DNA from: Streptomyces xanthochromogenes
Lineage (GTDB): Bacteria; Actinomycetota; Actinomycetes; Streptomycetales; Streptomycetaceae
Direction of reading: 5' to 3'
Assembly: GCF_014650455.1 (NCBI RefSeq)
Contig: NZ_BMUZ01000020.1
Location: 1 to 64,000 of the forward strand
DNA length: 64,000 bases
Numbering within the stretch: position 1 is the stretch's first letter; every line of letters begins with the position of its first letter. A program made the translations under genes and the position numbers. Shown in pieces: positions 1-8,277 of this stretch. The notes below the pieces were generated by a model. It saw only the letters and a list, made by a program, of their open reading frames with translations. It had not been told where the DNA came from and did not search any database.

Positions 1-227
1 GGGACCCCCCCCCACTTCTCGGGGCTGAGTGCAATCCGGTGCCGGCGCCTTCCCGGCGGGTAGTGGTTTTGCCCGGAGCGGCACCCAGGCCCGCCGGTTG
101 GGGCTTGGTCTCCCGGATGGGCCCTGCTGTGCCAGCTCGGTAGGGTCACGGCCGTGAGTACCGGCTGCCAAGCCGTGCCGCGCTGCGGACGCGGTGCCCG
201 CCGGGCTCCAATGATCAAGGAGGTTGC
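1..227. other. No gene recognised at left edge
   Basis: No convincing reading frame is present. The stretch is GC-rich with short inverted repeats. It ends in a good ribosome binding site (AAGGAGG) for the gene at 228, so it probably holds that gene's promoter and the tail of whatever lies left of the window. Confidence 0.5.
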
Positions 228-626
228 GTGACGCCACCGAGGAACCGGCCCGGCTCCGCTTCGCAGCAACAGCACCGTTCTGGTGAGCCGAAGTGGACGA
301 CGCTGGAACGGAAGGAGGCTCGACTTCGGTCCGACCAGCTAGCTGACCTCGCCGATCTCCGGCGGCATTTGAGCGCTCGACGCCTGGACCGCTCGGAGAT
401 CATCACAGACAACACCCTGATCCGCGTCGCCGTCGACGTGCTGTTGCAGGTTCACGCCGAACGGCTTCAGGGTGACACGGAGGAGGCGCTGCTGGCCTCC
501 GCGCTGCCGCGACGCCGGGCCTCCGTCGCGGCGGAGGAATCCGCCCAGGGGGAGGCCGGCGAGACCGTCGGCAAGGGGAGGGTCCGCCGTTCCGTCGGGA
601 GGGGCGAGCGGCAGCAACCTTCATAG
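228..626 (+). CDS. Small putative ribbon-helix-helix DNA-binding protein
   Basis: 132 residues from a GTG start 6 nt after AAGGAGG. The middle (about residues 24-65) reads like an RHH or ParB-accessory fold: charged residues, a helix containing LADLADLRRHL, then SEIITDNTLIRVAVDVLL. The C-terminal third is acidic then basic, low-complexity and probably disordered. The gene is monocistronic, with a strong hairpin terminator behind it. A role in plasmid partition or copy control is an inference from size and location. No ParA is visible in the window, though one could lie to the left. Confidence 0.5.
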   Translation: MTPPRNRPGSASQQQHRSGEPKWTTLERKEARLRSDQLADLADLRRHLSARRLDRSEIITDNTLIRVAVDVLLQVHAERLQGDTEEALLASALPRRRASVAAEESAQGEAGETVGKGRVRRSVGRGERQQPS

Positions 627-656
627 GTCGGCACTCCCAGAGTCTGTGATTTGGCC

Positions 657-688
657 AACGGGCGCGGTTCTCGCCAACCGCGCCCGTT
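657..688 (+). terminator. Hairpin terminator after the RHH-like gene
   Basis: Perfect 13-bp inverted repeat (AACGGGCGCGGTT / AACCGCGCCCGTT) around a 6-nt loop, just after the stop at 626. No T-tract follows, as is usual for Streptomyces. Confidence 0.7.
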
Positions 689-690
689 CC

Positions 691-748
691 GTTGTCTCGG
701 CACAACGGAATGCCGCTAGGCTGCCGCCGCTCGTTGTTCCGGCACAAC
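691..748. promoter_or_regulatory. Paired GTTGT-N6-ACAAC operator sites
   Basis: Two 16-bp imperfect palindromes, GTTGTCTCGGCACAAC (691-706) and GTTGTTCCGGCACAAC (733-748), start 42 bp apart, about four helical turns. They immediately precede the gene at 762 and so may regulate it. The same pair with the same 42-bp spacing recurs at 31270-31327, which points to one plasmid-encoded DNA-binding protein acting at both places. Confidence 0.6.
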
Positions 749-761
749 GGAAGGAATCCGC

Positions 762-1145
762 GTGGACAACGTCGACATGATGGCCGAGCAGATCAACGAC
801 CTGATCCGGCAGGCATACGCCGACGGGACGGCCCCAACCGAGTGCGTGCAACTACTCGCGCAGGCCGTCGGTCTCGCGGTCGACCCGCTACACCAGCTCG
901 AACTGCTGATGCTCGTCACCGACACGGCGGGCCGGGCCGCGCGCGACGCCGCCGGCCGCGCCCTGCGGGGCGAGGGCTGCCCGGGAGGCAAGCCTGCGAC
1001 CTGGACGGACATCGGCGGCGCGGCGAGCCTTTCGAAGGACACCGCCTTCCGGCAGTTCCACGGCGGTGACGCGCTCTCGTGGTCCCCGGCGGCCCGCGGT
1101 GTCCGCCAGGCCGTACGGCGCCCCGCTGCCGGGGAGGCCCGTTGA
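762..1145 (+). CDS. Small helix-turn-helix protein
   Basis: 127 residues from a GTG start just behind the paired operators. N-terminal helices (about 1-60) are followed by a likely HTH around residues 85-105 (WTDIGGAASLSKDTAFRQF), like small actinobacterial regulators whose recognition helix ends in a T-x-F-R-Q pattern. The stop overlaps the next start (TGATG), so the recombinase-like gene downstream is probably translationally coupled. It could bind the flanking palindromes. The exact family is not recognised. Confidence 0.6.
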   Translation: MDNVDMMAEQINDLIRQAYADGTAPTECVQLLAQAVGLAVDPLHQLELLMLVTDTAGRAARDAAGRALRGEGCPGGKPATWTDIGGAASLSKDTAFRQFHGGDALSWSPAARGVRQAVRRPAAGEAR

Positions 1146-2377
1146 TGTCCGTCGACCGGAGCCTCACCGGGGCCGACCTGCTGCGTGCGGCCGCCGCCGA
1201 GGTCTGCTCGTGGGACGAGGAGATCTCCGAGGCCCGCGGCCGCCAAGTGCGGTGGGTGGCGGGCGAGTACGGCCGAGCCTTGGCCCACGCCGACCACCCG
1301 CTCGACAGCGAGGCCGAAGGCCGCGCCCTGTTCCGCCGGGCCGCCGTCGACGCCTACCTGGACCTCGCCGCCCGCGGAGAGCTGCGGGCCCGCGCAACGG
1401 CCAAGAAACGGGCGAGCACCGACAACTCAAGGCAGACCCGGATCGAGGTCCTGGCGCTGCTCGCGAAGGCGGCCGGGGTGTACGGCGACCTGCCGCCGCA
1501 GCCCGACCCCGCCCGCAAGCAGCCTGTGCCCAAGCGGGCCCGGTCCCTGCTGCGGGCCTCTCTGGAGGAAGTCGCCGCCCGAGGTGATGCCCTGCCCGGA
1601 CAGATCCGCATGCTCGCCATGGGCGCGACAGTCGCCGACACCGGAGCCCGGTCCGGCGAGTTGTGCGCGTGCCGGATCGAGGACCTTGCCCCCTCACTCG
1701 AAGAGATCCGGATCGTACGCAGGCCCCAGGGGTGGAGCAGGGATGAGGCCTACGTCGAGCTGATCGCTCTGTCCGCACTCTCCCGGACGGCGCTCCGCCG
1801 CTGGCTCGCGGAGCGGCACGCGCTCCTGGAGCGGGTGCGGGGCACCACCACCGCCCTGTGGGTGGGGCTGCGCGCCAACCACCGCGGTGAATACACGGTC
1901 CCGCCCGGCACCCCTCTGGAGCCGCGCGGCCTGTTCCGGGCCTGGACCCGGGCGGTCGAGCAGACCAACGAGGAAATGGCCGGCGAACCCTCCTGGGGGC
2001 CGCTGCCCACCCGCATGGAACAGCTCCGCCGCGGAGTCAGCCCGAAAGCCTCCCCCGCGCCCCGCCAACCGGACGCCGAACAGGCCGTCGTCCTCCTGGA
2101 CGACGTCGCCGCAAGTGCAGGGGCCCTCGCCGAGGTGCGCCGCCGCGGCGAACACGAGGACACCACCGCCGAACTCGAAGCCCGTCTCGCCTGCCGCAGG
2201 GCTGTGCGGGCAGCATGGGCCGAGGGAATCGAGCACGAAGTTCAGCTGGCCGCGCTCGCCGAGGCGGGCCTGACCAGTGCTGCGGACCTGGCGGCCGCCG
2301 GGTGGGAGCCCGCGCTGCTCGCTGCAATCGAGCGTGCGCTGGGATGGGGCCGCCCCTCCAAGGCCAAGGCCGTCTGA
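1145..2377 (+). CDS. Tyrosine-recombinase-like protein
   Basis: 410 residues from the ATG at 1145, coupled to the gene before. An integrase-like box (VADTGARSGELCACRIEDLA) carries the expected first arginine of the tyrosine recombinase catalytic set. Further on, LPTRMEQLRRG resembles the second-arginine region, but I cannot see a clean H-x-x-R or an obvious C-terminal nucleophilic tyrosine. It may be a divergent or inactive integrase. The last ~80 residues are alanine-rich, with a helix-hairpin-helix-like piece (LAALAEAGLTSAADLAAAG). A 68-bp perfect palindrome lies 120 bp downstream and could be its site or simply the terminator. Confidence 0.55.
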   Translation: MSVDRSLTGADLLRAAAAEVCSWDEEISEARGRQVRWVAGEYGRALAHADHPLDSEAEGRALFRRAAVDAYLDLAARGELRARATAKKRASTDNSRQTRIEVLALLAKAAGVYGDLPPQPDPARKQPVPKRARSLLRASLEEVAARGDALPGQIRMLAMGATVADTGARSGELCACRIEDLAPSLEEIRIVRRPQGWSRDEAYVELIALSALSRTALRRWLAERHALLERVRGTTTALWVGLRANHRGEYTVPPGTPLEPRGLFRAWTRAVEQTNEEMAGEPSWGPLPTRMEQLRRGVSPKASPAPRQPDAEQAVVLLDDVAASAGALAEVRRRGEHEDTTAELEARLACRRAVRAAWAEGIEHEVQLAALAEAGLTSAADLAAAGWEPALLAAIERALGWGRPSKAKAV

Positions 2378-2397
2378 CTCGCACTCCGAGGCGGGCG

Positions 2398-2500
2398 CCG
2401 AGGCCGCGCTCGCCTCGTTCGAGTTCGACGGCTTCCGCTTCGACGCGACCGGGTGGGCATTCACCGGGATCGAGTACTGGTTCATCTACTCCTGCCAGGT
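2398..2500 (+). pseudogene. Possible coding remnant before the palindrome
   Basis: One plus-strand frame reads FEFDGFRFDATGWAFTGIEY and then WFIYSCQV, a composition unlike shadow frames in this GC-rich DNA. It has no start of its own and runs into the 68-bp palindrome. It may be the end of a gene broken by rearrangement. Weak evidence. Confidence 0.25.
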
Positions 2501-2568
2501 GGCCCGGTACTCCCGAAGGTGTCGCCCGGGGACATGTCCCCGGGCGACACCTTCGGGAGTACCGGGCC
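2501..2568. repeat. 68-bp perfect palindrome
   Basis: Two 34-bp arms with no loop, centred between 2534 and 2535 (GGGGACATGTCCCC at the centre). The outer arms contain GTACTCCCG / CGGGAGTAC, related to intergenic motifs elsewhere in the window. It can act as a bidirectional terminator, but it is far longer than needed and loop-free, so a recombination, resolution or protein-binding role is possible. Confidence 0.9.
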
Positions 2569-2649
2569 AAGCGGTGAGTTCACGAATCCCGAGCTTCGAG
2601 AACCTTGCAGGTCAACGCACTGATCCGGTGTCAGCGTGGTCCCTCCACC

Positions 2650-2802
2650 ATGAAGTCGGCGCCAGGCACCGCAACGTCTTCGCAGGTCAAGCGTGGTTAC
2701 AGAGAGCTACTTGGCACTTCGTGGCAGCTTCGGGAGCACAGGGCCCAGGTCATCGCCTGGACCGTTGCCCAGTACGGCGCGCGGGTCCCCGTCCCCGCCT
2801 GA
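2650..2802 (+). CDS. Doubtful 50-residue ORF
   Basis: ATG at 2650, no clear ribosome binding site. The C-terminal half (REHRAQVIAWTVAQYGARVP) looks protein-like, but no family is recognised. It ends just before a terminator. It could be a remnant. Confidence 0.25.
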   Translation: MKSAPGTATSSQVKRGYRELLGTSWQLREHRAQVIAWTVAQYGARVPVPA

Positions 2803-2832
2803 CCGTGCCCGGCCGACGAGGACACGCATGGA

Positions 2833-2878
2833 GAAGCCCCCGGCGGCGCTCGGTGCAGGAGCAGCCGTCGGGGGCTTC
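2833..2878. terminator. Bidirectional terminator
   Basis: GAAGCCCCCGGCGG is mirrored by a near-perfect complement ending GGGGGCTTC around a ~16-nt loop. It lies between the plus-strand ORF and the 3' end of the minus-strand gene at 2921. Confidence 0.7.
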
Positions 2879-2920
2879 GTGCGTCGCCCGGGCCCACTGG
2901 GGAGAGCGCCGGGAGACGGC

Positions 2921-3325
2921 TCAGGGGGCCGCGGCCGCCGGCGTGCCGACGGGCACGGCAGCTTCGAGCCGGTCCAGCCGCTCGTACAGCGAGCGGATCA
3001 ACCGAGCCCGGCTCTGCACTCGTTCAAGGCTCGTGCACGGCCGCGACAGACAGCCGTCGGCCTCCTGCAGGATCAACTCGGCGAACACGCGGCGGCCGTC
3101 GTCCTCGGGCAGCCGGTCCGCGCAGATGCGCACCGCATCGGCAACCACCCACGCCGCCCCGGCGAGGAGGTGGCCGACCGCAGCGACGTCGGGGGCCGGG
3201 ATGTCTAGCGGAGAGGGCCACGCCAGCGCCGTGCGCACCACCTGCTCGTGCGCGGTGCGGTCGGGCGGCAGTTCCGCCGCCAGGCGTCCATCCGGGTCGT
3301 ACAGGATGTGGTGGGTGCCGGTCAT
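2921..3325 (-). CDS. Hypothetical protein resembling DUF6415
   Basis: 134 residues, ATG at 3325 overlapping the stop of the upstream gene. Mostly helical, with a core (VAAVGHLLAGAAWVVADAV, then ICADRLPEDD) and a C-terminal helical pair. This resembles DUF6415 proteins often found next to XRE regulators in Streptomyces. It is the second gene of a two-gene minus-strand operon that diverges from an XRE regulator. The biochemical role is unknown. Confidence 0.6.
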   Translation of the reverse strand: MTGTHHILYDPDGRLAAELPPDRTAHEQVVRTALAWPSPLDIPAPDVAAVGHLLAGAAWVVADAVRICADRLPEDDGRRVFAELILQEADGCLSRPCTSLERVQSRARLIRSLYERLDRLEAAVPVGTPAAAAP

Positions 3326-3785
3326 GGGGTGGCCGCCTCCTGCTGGTCGCGGGCCAGGGCTCGCAGATGGTGGGTGAGTCGGTCGGGGCGGATCAGCGGC
3401 GGCGCGCTCTCGCGGGGCGGGCTGATCCAGTGCGCCACCGGGCTGCTGTGCTGACCGGCGGGCATCAGGAGTTGGAAGCCGTCGCCGAGGACCCGCACGC
3501 CGGGCAGGCCGGTGGCCGTCCCCCCGGTGCCCGGCGGCACCAGGACGTACAGCTGGTCGCGCAGGTGGTCGGCGAGTACCGGATAGCCCTGGCGCGGGCC
3601 CACCCGCATGGCGACCAGCACGTCCAGGCCGTGCGATATCGGGGTGATGGCCACCGCGTCCCAGGTCCGGCCGCACGCCACCCACTGGGTGCAGCCTTCC
3701 CCGCGCACCCACTGGTCGCGGAGCCGTTCGGAAGGCTGTGCGAGCCGGTGCCACGTCGGGCTGGAGGTCTCAGCGGAATGGGCCA
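3322..3785 (-). CDS. Hypothetical protein, divergent from XRE regulator
   Basis: 154 residues from ATG at 3785. It reads as a small mixed alpha/beta domain rich in Trp and Gly (WVACGRTWDAVAITPI, VLVPPGTGG) ending in a helix. It overlaps the next gene by ATGA, so the pair is coupled. In many Streptomyces genomes a gene like this accompanies an XRE regulator and a DUF6415 gene. I recognise the arrangement but not the function. Confidence 0.6.
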
Positions 3786-3819
3786 TACCTGGACCGTAGG
3801 GGCGGTATACACGACGTAG

Positions 3820-3838
3820 CCCACACGAAGTGTGTGGG
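3820..3838. promoter_or_regulatory. Operator palindrome in divergent promoter
   Basis: CCCACAC-GAAGT-GTGTGGG lies between the divergent gene pair and the XRE gene. It covers the alternative GTG codon at 3832, so the downstream ATG at 3865 is preferred as the regulator start. Probable site for autoregulation. Confidence 0.55.
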
Positions 3839-3864
3839 TCATCGACTCCGTCCCGGAGCGCCTC

Positions 3865-5103
3865 ATGGACCGCATCCAGTTCGGCCGCCGCGTCGCCCAC
3901 TGGCGAGGACGGCGCCGCCTGTCCCAGCAGGAGTTCGCCTCCCTGATGCGGCGCTCCCTGCGCTGGGTCGAGGAGCTGGAGGGCGGACGCCGCCAGGCCG
4001 ACCCGAACTTGTCGGTGGTCACCGAGATCGCCTCCCGGCTGAACGTCACGGTGGACCGGCTGCTGTACGACCCGGTTGTCCTGTGCCCCGCCGAGAGCGA
4101 GATCGACGCGGTGCGCGCCGTCTTGCAGCGTCACGACATCATCACCGGCCGCACCGACGACTCCGGCGCCGACCCGGTGCCCGTCGCCGACCTGCGCCGT
4201 GCTCTGGTCCACGCCCGTACCGGGTTCCAGGCCGGGCACTTCGCCCGGCTCGGTGTGCAGATCCCGGCGCTCCTGGTGGCCGCCACGCGCGCCGTCGAGC
4301 GTCACCACGGCGAGGACCTCCAGGAGGCGTACCGGCTGCTGTCGCTGTCCCTGGAGCTGACCGAGGCGGCCGCCATCAAGTGGGGCGACACCGAACTCGC
4401 CGTCGTGGCCGGGCACCGCGCGGTCGCGGCCGCCGAACGGTCCGAGGACGCCGTGATCAAGGCCAGCGCCGCCCGGCATCTCGCGGACGCGATGACCAGC
4501 CACGGCCAGGCGGAGGCCGCGGTCGCCTTCGCCACGGCGGCCGCCGAACGCCTGCGTCCTGAGCTGGTACAGCGCGGAGCGCTGGGGCTGAGCGTGCTCG
4601 GCATGCTGTTCCTCAAGGCCGCGCTCGCCCAGGCCGCCGTCGCCGAGGCGGACGACCGCAGCCCCGACGCGGCCGCCCGGACGGTCCCCCTCTACCTGGA
4701 CCAGGCCGACGAGCACGCCGCCCGGATCGGCACGGACGGCAACGAACTGTGGACGTCGTTCGGGACGACGAACTGCGCGCTGTACCGGGTCGCGGCCCAC
4801 GTCCAGCTCTCCGCCGGCGCGGACGCCGTGGCGGTCGCCGCGGACATCCCCGCCGAGGCCCTGGACGCCCTGCCTCGCGAGCGCCGCGCCCATCTGCTCA
4901 CCGACCGGGCGTTGGGCGAGACCCAGGCCGGGATGCGCGAGAAGGCCGTCGACACGCTGCTGGAGGCCGAAGCCCTCGCCCCCGAGGAAGTGGTGTGCCG
5001 CCCCCGGACCAAGGAACTCGTCGAGAACCTGCGGCTGTTGGGCACGGGAAGCGCCGAGGGGCGCTTGCACGGCCTCGCTGATCGCTGTGGACTCTCCCGG
5101 TGA
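3865..5103 (+). CDS. XRE-family regulator with long helical C-terminus
   Basis: 412 residues from ATG 3865 (a GTG at 3832 would add 11 residues but sits inside the operator). An N-terminal HTH (about 5-60: GRRVAHWRGRRRLSQQEFAS, then RRSLRWVEELEGGRR) is followed by ~330 residues of alanine-rich helical repeats resembling TPR modules. This is the usual plan of Streptomyces XRE regulators that sense a ligand or peptide. The last codons overlap the flavoprotein start (GGTGA), so the two are co-transcribed. Confidence 0.8.
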   Translation: MDRIQFGRRVAHWRGRRRLSQQEFASLMRRSLRWVEELEGGRRQADPNLSVVTEIASRLNVTVDRLLYDPVVLCPAESEIDAVRAVLQRHDIITGRTDDSGADPVPVADLRRALVHARTGFQAGHFARLGVQIPALLVAATRAVERHHGEDLQEAYRLLSLSLELTEAAAIKWGDTELAVVAGHRAVAAAERSEDAVIKASAARHLADAMTSHGQAEAAVAFATAAAERLRPELVQRGALGLSVLGMLFLKAALAQAAVAEADDRSPDAAARTVPLYLDQADEHAARIGTDGNELWTSFGTTNCALYRVAAHVQLSAGADAVAVAADIPAEALDALPRERRAHLLTDRALGETQAGMREKAVDTLLEAEALAPEEVVCRPRTKELVENLRLLGTGSAEGRLHGLADRCGLSR

Positions 5104-5642
5104 CCATGAACCGCACCCTGTACGTCATCGCCTGCGCCGCGCCTCCCGCCCGCCGCCTGTCCGTACCGATCGAGGCCGCCCAGCAGGCCGGATGGGACGT
5201 CTGCCTGATCCTCACCCCGTCCGCCCACCGGTGGCTCACCGAGGACGCCGAGGGCGAGATCGAGGCCCTGGAACGGCTCACCGGCCATCCCGTCCGCCAC
5301 CAGTACAAGCTCCCCAGCCAGCCCGACGTGTTGCCGCCGCCGGACGCGATGCTCGTCGCCCCGCTCACCAACAACACCCTGGCGAAGTGGGCGACGGCCG
5401 TCTCCGACACCCTCGCGCTCGGGCTGATCACCGAGGGCATCGCGCTCGTGCCGATCGTCGCCCTGCCCCATTTCAACGACGCCCAGGCCGCCCACCCGGC
5501 CGTCGCCCGGCACGTCGAGTTCCTGCGCGAGGCGGGCGTCACCGTGCTGCTCGGCGAGGGCGGGTTCACTCCGCACAAGCCCAAGCACGGCGACCTGGAC
5601 GCCTATCCGTGGCAGGCCGCGATCGACGCTCTCCCGGCCTGA
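5100..5642 (+). CDS. HFCD-type flavoprotein
   Basis: About 180 residues; GTG 5100 overlaps the regulator stop, ATG 5106 is an alternative. A Rossmann-like start (LYVIACAAPPARR), AAQQAGWDVCLILTPSA, and later MLVAPLTNNTLAKWATAVSD match the homo-oligomeric flavin-containing Cys decarboxylase family (phosphopantothenoylcysteine decarboxylase / EpiD fold), including the PxTxNT-like FMN/substrate loop. No peptide substrate gene is visible. Its partner is the XRE regulator upstream, a pairing common in Streptomyces. Confidence 0.8.
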   Translation: MTMNRTLYVIACAAPPARRLSVPIEAAQQAGWDVCLILTPSAHRWLTEDAEGEIEALERLTGHPVRHQYKLPSQPDVLPPPDAMLVAPLTNNTLAKWATAVSDTLALGLITEGIALVPIVALPHFNDAQAAHPAVARHVEFLREAGVTVLLGEGGFTPHKPKHGDLDAYPWQAAIDALPA

Positions 5643-5691
5643 CCGACCAGAACCCGCCCGGAGTCCGCGAGTACCGGACTTCCGGAATGCC

Positions 5692-5738
5692 GGAGTGCGG
5701 CAGTCCCAGAGTCTGTGACTCCGGCACTGCCGCACTCC
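5692..5738. terminator. Terminator carrying the dispersed GAGTCTGTGACT motif
   Basis: Perfect 13-bp arms GGAGTGCGGCAGT / ACTGCCGCACTCC enclose AGAGTCTGTGACTCCGG (5708-5724). It lies between convergent genes. The loop motif recurs in at least five other intergenic regions of the first 21 kb. Confidence 0.65.
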
Positions 5739-5753
5739 TGGCGCCGACCGCCG

Positions 5754-6050
5754 TCAGTCGAGGTCGTAGTCGTCCTCGGGCGGGTGCGGGCTGACGTGCC
5801 CGCAGTAGTGGCAGACCGCCCCGTCCGCGCGGTCGACGGTGGAACCGCAGCAGCGGGGACACTCCCCCCGTTCGAGCACCGGGCCCGCGCCGCGCACGCA
5901 GCCGGGGCACGCGTGGCCGGCGGCGTCGTCGAGGACCCAGCCCGCGGCCGCCAACGCGGTCTCGATCGGGCGTTCTTCGGGGAGGTCGTCGGGTTCGAGG
6001 TAGACGGCCAGGCAGTACGGCCGGTCGCAGGTAGCAGCGTCGCGGATCAT
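5754..6050 (-). CDS. Small zinc-ribbon protein
   Basis: 98 residues from ATG 6050. The C-terminal half has paired cysteines (CPGC, CPRCCG, CHYCGH) typical of one or two zinc ribbons; the acidic tail ends DDYDLD. It is the last gene of a minus-strand row of small proteins between 8.6 and 5.7 kb. Nucleic acid or protein binding is likely, function unknown. Confidence 0.65.
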   Translation of the reverse strand: MIRDAATCDRPYCLAVYLEPDDLPEERPIETALAAAGWVLDDAAGHACPGCVRGAGPVLERGECPRCCGSTVDRADGAVCHYCGHVSPHPPEDDYDLD

Positions 6051-6142
6051 CGGGTCCCTTCGGTCGAGGGCGGCCGGGCTGTCCGGCCCTGCGCACCGCT
6101 GTGCCCGGGCGGGCGGCCCGGGCACAGCAGCACACAGGGCCG

Positions 6143-6625
6143 TCAGACGGCGGCGATCAGCAGGGCCGCGACGAACAGCCACAGGATGTGCCAGCTCTGA
6201 TCGAGCGCATAGGCCCCGGTCCCGAGCGTGGGCGCGTACTCGCCCTTCGCCGTCACCGGGTGCCCGGCGTGGGCGGGCGTGCCCAGCGAGTAGAACTCCG
6301 CCTTCCCGCACCGGTCGGCGAGGCCCTTGAGCGTGGTGCGCCGGTCGGCCCAGTAGTGCGTGACCGCGTCGATCCCGAGCCCGAGGACCAGGCCCAGGAC
6401 GGTGACCGGCAGGTGCAGCACCAGGACGGCCGGGACCAGGACCAGGCCCTTGGTGATGGTCAGGCCCAGGACGTGGCGGCCGCAGGCGAGGCGCCCGGTC
6501 CAGCCGGGCAGGCCCTTGGTCGCGGCCTGGCAGCTGGACTGCACCCAGTGGTCGCCGACGCTGTGCGCGACGTACAGCGTGACGAACACGGCGGCGAAGA
6601 CGGCGGCGGTGTCGAGCTGGTTCAT
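6143..6625 (-). CDS. Membrane protein resembling DUF3307
   Basis: 160 residues from ATG 6625. Three to four hydrophobic segments are visible: residues 8-25, VLGLTITKGLVLVPAVLVL, VTVLGLVLGLGIDAV, and a C-terminal helix. The pattern HSVGDHWVQ followed by ADR and YWAD matches the small phage and plasmid membrane proteins called DUF3307. Probably inner membrane; role unknown. Confidence 0.65.
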   Translation of the reverse strand: MNQLDTAAVFAAVFVTLYVAHSVGDHWVQSSCQAATKGLPGWTGRLACGRHVLGLTITKGLVLVPAVLVLHLPVTVLGLVLGLGIDAVTHYWADRRTTLKGLADRCGKAEFYSLGTPAHAGHPVTAKGEYAPTLGTGAYALDQSWHILWLFVAALLIAAV

Positions 6626-6723
6626 GATGGGGGTTCTCCTGTCCCTGATGGATGGGTGAGCCCCGGGGGACGGGCCGCTCTTGCTGGCCGGCGGACCGGC
6701 CCGCCCTCCCGGGTGCGCGGCGG

Positions 6724-7191
6724 CTACTGGCCGCCGCGGTCGTCCTGCGGGGCCCCGCCGCCTCGCCGCCGGCCGTCGCTGACGGCCCACTTCTCGAAGG
6801 TCCCCGGGGCGGAGTTGTGCAGGACCTCCCGGCGGTACTGCGCCGTGCTGCGCGCCACGTCCATTGCCAGCGCCAGGTCGCCGACGCTGCCGCCGCTGGC
6901 GGCGTGGGCGCGGATCAGGGCGTCGCGGATGCCTTCCAGGCGCGGCAGGAGCCGGTGGTCCACGTCGTTGATCATCGTGTGCCAGCTGTTCGGCGAGACG
7001 GCCTGGTCCGCCGGGGCGGCGCTCCGCAGCGTGGCCAGGGCCCACAGTGCGCTGTGGAACCAGTCGGCGAGCATGTCGGCGTCGGGGCCGAGCTTCTGCG
7101 ACTGCTCGGGGGTCAGGCTGATGACGATGTCACCGCCGCCGAGCCGGGATTGCCTGGCCGGGACGAAGGCGATCGGGTCCTTGGCGTTCAT
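6724..7191 (-). CDS. Hypothetical HTH-containing protein
   Basis: 155 residues from ATG 7191. The centre is helical (LADWFHSALWALATL). A predicted HTH (GSVGDLALAMDVARSTAQYRR) lies near residues 100-122, so it may bind DNA. The C-terminus is Gly/Arg-rich. It is flanked by small plasmid genes on the same strand. Confidence 0.55.
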   Translation of the reverse strand: MNAKDPIAFVPARQSRLGGGDIVISLTPEQSQKLGPDADMLADWFHSALWALATLRSAAPADQAVSPNSWHTMINDVDHRLLPRLEGIRDALIRAHAASGGSVGDLALAMDVARSTAQYRREVLHNSAPGTFEKWAVSDGRRRGGGAPQDDRGGQ

Positions 7192-7245
7192 CGGGTGCGT
7201 TCTCCCTTGGTGTCGTGCGATGGGTGGGTGTGGGTTGGCGGGCGG

Positions 7246-7728
7246 TCACTGCCAGCCGGGCAGTGCCGGGTGGTCGGTGGAGACGGGGGCCGGGGCGTCG
7301 GGGTCGAACACGGGCGTGCCGCCCATGTGGACCACGGCGCGCTGCTGGCCGAGCAGGGCGTTGAAGCGGTTGAGCAGGAAGTGCGCCTCACGGGCGATCT
7401 CCGGGTTGCCGCCGTACGTCTGGATGTCCCGGATCGCGTACTCCAGCGACAGGAAGTCCGCCTTCTGGATCGGGATGCGCACCTTCTCCGGGTCGAACTC
7501 GGTGACCGAGGCGGCTCCGGCGCTGCGGTACAGGTTGCCGATCACGTCGAGGTGGTGGTCACGGTGGCCGATGTCCGGGCGCCGGGCGGCCACGCGGTCG
7601 GCGGCGTGCAGCATGACTCGCTCGTACGCCGCCAGTTCGGCGAGGCTCATCGGGACGTACTCCACGCGCGGGAAGGGGGCGGGGGCCGGGCGGGCGGCGC
7701 TCTTGGCGCGGGACTTGCCGAACAGCAT
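7246..7728 (-). CDS. Hypothetical protein
   Basis: 160 residues from ATG 7728. A basic, proline-rich N-terminus is followed by a helical region (SLAELAAYERVMLHAADRVA) and a C-terminal segment ending PALPGW. No family is recognised. The reading frame, spacing and codon use match its neighbours in the minus-strand series. Confidence 0.55.
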   Translation of the reverse strand: MLFGKSRAKSAARPAPAPFPRVEYVPMSLAELAAYERVMLHAADRVAARRPDIGHRDHHLDVIGNLYRSAGAASVTEFDPEKVRIPIQKADFLSLEYAIRDIQTYGGNPEIAREAHFLLNRFNALLGQQRAVVHMGGTPVFDPDAPAPVSTDHPALPGWQ

Positions 7729-7757
7729 GGTGCTCTCCCTCACTGGCTGGGGCGGGG

Positions 7758-8234
7758 TCAGACCGTCTGCATGTAGCGGGCGGCGGCGTCCACGAACTCG
7801 TCGTGGGCGGTCAGGGCCGCGACGCGGGCCGCATTGAGGGTGTCGGCGTCGGTGTCCTGGTGGCGCATCCCGAACGTGGCGTCGACCATGCGGTCCGCGG
7901 CGGCGCGCACGGCCGGGTCGGTGATGAGGATGCGCAGCCCGACCAGGGGCGCGGCCACCGCGGCGCGGGTGTCGTGCGAGCGGACGCGCAGTTCCTCGTA
8001 GCGGTCGAGGTCGCCCTTGAACTTCGCGTCGCCGCGGCGCCACATCATGCTGCGGTAGGCGCTGATGGCCTCCGCGAGCGCGGTGACGGCGTTCAGGTGC
8101 TCCTTGCGCAGTTCGCGCCGGCGGGCCCCTGCCTCGCCGCGCTCGGTGGCCCGCTGCTGGAAGTGGCCGGTGACCACGGAGCCGAGCAGGGTGCCGAGGA
8201 CGGCGATCACGGCGGTTAAGAGAGCGACGGTCAC
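7758..8234 (-). CDS. Single-pass membrane protein with helical cytoplasmic domain
   Basis: 158 residues from GTG 8234, with a good GAAGGAGAAA-type site upstream. An N-terminal transmembrane helix (VALLTAVIAVLGTLLGSVV) is followed by ~130 residues of charged helix, as in small phage and plasmid membrane-anchored coiled-coil proteins. Function unknown. Confidence 0.6.
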   Translation of the reverse strand: MTVALLTAVIAVLGTLLGSVVTGHFQQRATERGEAGARRRELRKEHLNAVTALAEAISAYRSMMWRRGDAKFKGDLDRYEELRVRSHDTRAAVAAPLVGLRILITDPAVRAAADRMVDATFGMRHQDTDADTLNAARVAALTAHDEFVDAAARYMQTV

Positions 8235-8277
8235 GGTTTCTCCTTCGGTAGTGGTGCGGTGGGGGCGGTGCGGCTGA

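Noticed and set aside
3786..5070. Extension of the minus-strand gene at 3322 through the XRE gene
   Set aside because: The true start is ATG 3785; the remainder is the complement of the regulator.
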